This document shows positions 31,910-33,384 of a stretch of 33,384 nt of DNA, one piece after another (positions within the stretch are counted from its first letter, which is position 1; the number at the start of each line of letters is the position of its first letter). The notes under the pieces were generated by a model. That model made no database searches, was not told the DNA's origin, and saw nothing but the letters and a program-made list of their open reading frames with translations. Origin of the DNA: an uncultured Spirochaetaceae bacterium (lineage in GTDB: Bacteria; Spirochaetota; Spirochaetia; Treponematales; Treponemataceae); NCBI GenBank assembly GCA_902772975.1, contig CACYCX010000103.1:1-33384 (forward strand), given 5' to 3'. The position numbers and the translations under genes are program-made.

Positions 31910-32269
31910 ATGATTAATAAAATGCGATGGAAGCTAATTAAGCCTGAAAATGATTTTATTGCATTAGAAGATGAACTTAGAAATTTACATTTTGCACAAA
32001 GAACCTATCAGATGTTTGGAACCCGCAGCCCTTATGTAAGCGCAGGCGATTATTCAAGAGCATTTGAATTCTTGGAAAATGTGGTCAAAGGAACTGAACA
32101 GTTTGTTTTTTGGGAACCAGCAGAATTCAGCTATGGTGAAAGACAGAATGTACATAGTATTAAAGAATATCTCAGAAAAGATGAGGATTGTGGCTATCTG
32201 GGAGATATGAGCTTTATTCCCATAGAAATAAAAAAGCCTGTTAGTTTACTTCAGTATCAAATATTATAA
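31910..32269 (+). CDS. Small hypothetical protein
   Basis: The 119-residue soluble protein begins INKMRWKLIKPENDFIALEDE, with FAQRTYQMFGTRSPYVSAGDYSRAFEFLENVV and QFVFWEPAEFSYGERQNVHSIKEYL following. No domain is recognised. I take ATG 31910 because AAGGA is 8 bp upstream; an in-frame ATG at 31865 lacks a site. A weak promoter TTAACG-16-TATATT (31848-31875) precedes it. It is AT-richer than its neighbours and abuts the non-coding repeat region, so it could be an acquired or decaying gene. Confidence 0.5.
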   Translation: MINKMRWKLIKPENDFIALEDELRNLHFAQRTYQMFGTRSPYVSAGDYSRAFEFLENVVKGTEQFVFWEPAEFSYGERQNVHSIKEYLRKDEDCGYLGDMSFIPIEIKKPVSLLQYQIL

Positions 32270-32344
32270 ATATAAATAGTATATAGAAATAACATTTATT
32301 TTAATATAATATATAAAAATCAAACTAATTATCGTTAGTTAATG

Positions 32345-32373
32345 ATGACAAAATATTTTTTTTGTTTTATAAT
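32345..32373 (+). promoter_or_regulatory. Strong promoter of small RNA candidate 3
   Basis: ATGACA (32345-32350), 17-bp spacer, consensus TATAAT (32368-32373). Confidence 0.6.
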
Positions 32374-32379
32374 TACAGA

Positions 32380-32452
32380 TGTGAGGGGAAAAGGCAGAGA
32401 TTGTTCTGCGATTTAAAAACATCAGGCCCGGGGTTAACCCCCGGTTTTTTTT
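32380..32452 (+). ncRNA. Candidate small RNA 3 (~73 nt)
   Basis: From the predicted start, the transcript begins with the purine-rich GTGAGGGGAAAAGG. It then forms hairpin GCAGA-GATTGT-TCTGC (32394-32409), has a single-stranded A-rich linker, and ends at a strong terminator. No start codon follows the purine run. It does not match tmRNA, SRP, 6S or RNase P RNA as far as I can judge. Confidence 0.55.
32428..32452 (+). terminator. Rho-independent terminator of small RNA candidate 3
   Basis: CCGGGG, loop TTAAC, CCCCGG, then eight T (32445-32452). Confidence 0.88.
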
Positions 32453-32460
32453 GCCTAAAA

Positions 32461-32476
32461 TGTTTCATGTGAAACA
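32461..32476. other. parS site 1 (TGTTTCATGTGAAACA)
   Basis: A 16-bp ParB-binding site variant, 15 of 16 with TGTTTCACGTGAAACA. Confidence 0.85.
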
Positions 32477-32511
32477 TAAATCAGATTTAGTTTACACAGG
32501 AAAAATCAGCC

Positions 32512-32591
32512 TGTTGATAAACCTGTTTATATGTTGAAAACTTTTCTACAAGGCATCTAAAATTTGAACAAGTTTTCAACACCTGTTTATA
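32512..32591. repeat. DnaA-box / iteron-like block beside parS cluster
   Basis: Contains TTATCAACA (minus, 32512-32520), and TTTTCAACA on minus (32532-32540) and plus (32573-32581). The last two lie inside a perfect 12-bp inverted repeat, TGTTGAAAACTT / AAGTTTTCAACA. ACCTGTTTATA occurs twice, 60 bp apart (32521, 32581). Confidence 0.6.
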
Positions 32592-32616
32592 ACTTGTGTA
32601 GAGTATTTTTGATTTC

Positions 32617-32690
32617 GAGTATTTAAACGCTTTCTGCTCTACACCATACAATTTGCTTTGCAAATTGTTGTCTCTTATTTAAATACGCCC
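32617..32690. repeat. Nested stem-loop element, copy A
   Basis: Outer arms GTATTTAAA/TTTAAATAC, inner hairpin ACAATTTGC-TTT-GCAAATTGT. A further arm, GTGTAGAG (32596-32603), pairs with CTCTACAC (32637-32644). Confidence 0.85.
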
Positions 32691-32714
32691 AGAATAGGGA
32701 CTGGATTTATTTTG

Positions 32715-32730
32715 TGTTTCACATGAAATG
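32715..32730. other. parS site 2 (degenerate, TGTTTCACATGAAATG)
   Basis: Three differences from TGTTTCACGTGAAACA; same relative place as site 3 in the next 139-bp unit. Confidence 0.6.
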
Positions 32731-32755
32731 TTTGGTGTAGGTGGTTTTGCGTTCA

Positions 32756-32829
32756 GAGTATTTAAACGCCTTCTGCTCTACACCATACAATTTGCTTTGC
32801 AAATTGTTGTCTCTTTTCTAAATACGCCC
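32756..32829. repeat. Nested stem-loop element, copy B
   Basis: Same inner hairpin as copy A (32787-32807). Upstream arm GGTGTAG (32734-32740) pairs with CTACACC (32778-32784). Confidence 0.85.
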
Positions 32830-32853
32830 AGAATATTGACGGAGTTCATTTTG

Positions 32854-32869
32854 TGTTTCACGTGAAACG
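32854..32869. other. parS site 3 (TGTTTCACGTGAAACG)
   Basis: 15 of 16 with the palindromic parS consensus. Confidence 0.9.
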
Positions 32870-32894
32870 ATTGGTGTAGGTGGTTTTGCGTTCA

Positions 32895-32970
32895 GAGTAT
32901 TTAAACGCCTTCTGCTCTACACCTCGCGATTTGCGATGCAAATCGGCTGTCTCTTTTTATAAATACGCCC
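32895..32970. repeat. Nested stem-loop element, copy C (compensatory variant)
   Basis: Inner hairpin is CGATTTGC-GAT-GCAAATCG (32927-32945): an A-T pair of the other copies has become G-C and the loop changed from TTT to GAT. Confidence 0.85.
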
Positions 32971-32985
32971 TTAATGATAATGGGT

Positions 32986-33001
32986 TGTTTCACGTGGAAC
33001 A
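32986..33001. other. parS site 4 (exact TGTTCCACGTGAAACA on minus strand)
   Basis: Plus-strand TGTTTCACGTGGAACA is the reverse complement of the B. subtilis parS consensus. Confidence 0.95.
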
Positions 33002-33048
33002 TGTGGTTTTGATTTTTTTATTTTATGGGAGTGATTGTTTTTACTGAG

Positions 33049-33064
33049 TGTTTCATGTGAAACA
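33049..33064. other. parS site 5 (TGTTTCATGTGAAACA)
   Basis: Identical to site 1. Confidence 0.85.
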
Positions 33065-33107
33065 ATTTGTAATTATTACATGAAAGTAGAGAAGGGTGCT
33101 GTGCTGT

Positions 33108-33123
33108 TGTTTCACGTGAAACG
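33108..33123. other. parS site 6 (TGTTTCACGTGAAACG)
   Basis: Identical to site 3. Confidence 0.9.
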
Positions 33124-33210
33124 GTTGAGCGGAAGGCGTTATTTTACTAATAACCATTCGTTTATATTTTTGAGAATTACTGGTCATTAACATGGAGTGT
33201 TTTATGTCCC

Positions 33211-33284
33211 AAGTAATTTAAACGCCTTCTGCTCCATGTCATACAATTTGCTTTGCAAATTGTCGTCTTGGTTCTAAATACACC
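33211..33284. repeat. Nested stem-loop element, copy D
   Basis: Inner hairpin ACAATTTGC-TTT-GCAAATTGT is kept. The upstream pair is now ACATGGAG (33190-33197) with CTCCATGT (33232-33239), both sides changed together relative to copies A-C. Confidence 0.85.
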
Positions 33285-33311
33285 GATAAATGATGCGCTG
33301 CTCTTATATTC

Positions 33312-33384
33312 AAGTAATTTAAACGCGTTCTGCTCCATGTCATACAATTTGCTTTGCAAATTGTCGTCTTGTTTCTAAATACGC
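33312..33384. repeat. Nested stem-loop element, copy E (reaches window end)
   Basis: Nearly identical to copy D, 101 bp further on, with the same inner hairpin. The upstream pairing arm is not recognisable. Confidence 0.8.

Larger units (their letters stand above)
32617..32894. repeat. 139-bp tandem repeat carrying stem-loop + parS (two full units and a third partial)
   Basis: Units start at 32617 and 32756, with a third from 32895. Each has stem-loop element, spacer, parS, then GGTGTAGGTGG and a TTTTGCGTTCA lead-in. Both element-to-element and parS-to-parS distances are 139 bp for the first two steps. Confidence 0.85.

Noticed and set aside
31910-32269. Toxin or antitoxin gene
   Set aside because: No partner gene, no recognised toxin or antitoxin motif.
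32380-32452. tmRNA, 6S, SRP RNA or tRNA
   Set aside because: Too short, and lacks the SRP domain IV sequence, the tRNA-like ends and a cloverleaf.
33177-33359. 60-codon minus-strand open frame at the right end
   Set aside because: It runs through two copies of the stem-loop element, giving a repeated peptide; no ribosome site; an artefact of the repeat.
32617-33384. Regular short repeats that might be a CRISPR array
   Set aside because: Units are ~74 bp with internal symmetry, spacing is irregular after copy C, the intervening DNA is itself repeated and contains parS sites, and no cas gene is present.

Overview
The window looks like the replication-origin region of a Treponema-type spirochaete chromosome. 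The gene order rpmH-rnpA-yidD-yidC-jag next to dciA-like/recF/dnaN/dnaA and divergent gyrB-gyrA, the LPP20/LpoB-type lipoproteins, and an arginine-type EF-P paired with EarP all fit that assignment. It comes from gene content only; no database search was run.

Left arm (1-11300, mostly minus strand). The 5' part of an O-acetylhomoserine sulfhydrylase gene, a CmpB-type membrane protein, a phenylacetate-CoA ligase (plus strand) and a TSUP/TauE-type exporter come first. Next is a compact minus-strand cassette: WYL regulator, DUF3781, SAP/DUF6434, ClbS/DfsB and an SPL-type radical SAM protein. Two copies of the same inverted repeat (ATATGACA-N6-TGTCATAT) lie at the promoters of the regulator and of the cassette. 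Behind it is an mtnN, Gx-transporter, small membrane protein, hrpB operon; hrpB carries an in-frame 12-bp tandem repeat.

Middle (11300-21900). A 381-bp gene-free stretch holds two Rho-independent terminators with pyrimidine-rich, anti-Shine-Dalgarno-like segments (possible small RNAs). Then come three plus-strand envelope genes (LpoB-like, LPP20-like, LPP20 lipoprotein). A bidirectional terminator separates them from a long minus-strand series that reads rpmH, rnpA, yidD, yidC, jag, unknown exported protein, cyclophilin-FKBP fusion, unknown, earP, efp.

Origin (21860-30925). Minus-strand dciA-like, recF, dnaN and dnaA face away from plus-strand gyrB and gyrA. The dnaA-dnaN gap has DnaA boxes, a GC block, a DnaA-trio run and an AT-rich segment in the order known from the Bacillus subtilis unwinding element. 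The dnaA and gyrB promoters interleave.

Right end (30926-33384). After gyrA come stacked hairpins, an acyl-ACP thioesterase, a small unknown gene and a candidate ~73-nt small RNA. The last ~900 bp are non-coding: an origin-like block of DnaA-box sequences, six parS sites and five copies of a ~74-bp nested stem-loop element, part of it arranged as 139-bp tandem units. This looks like a chromosome-partition (ParB loading) centre, and its repeat architecture is the most unusual structure in the window, together with the WYL-controlled cassette.
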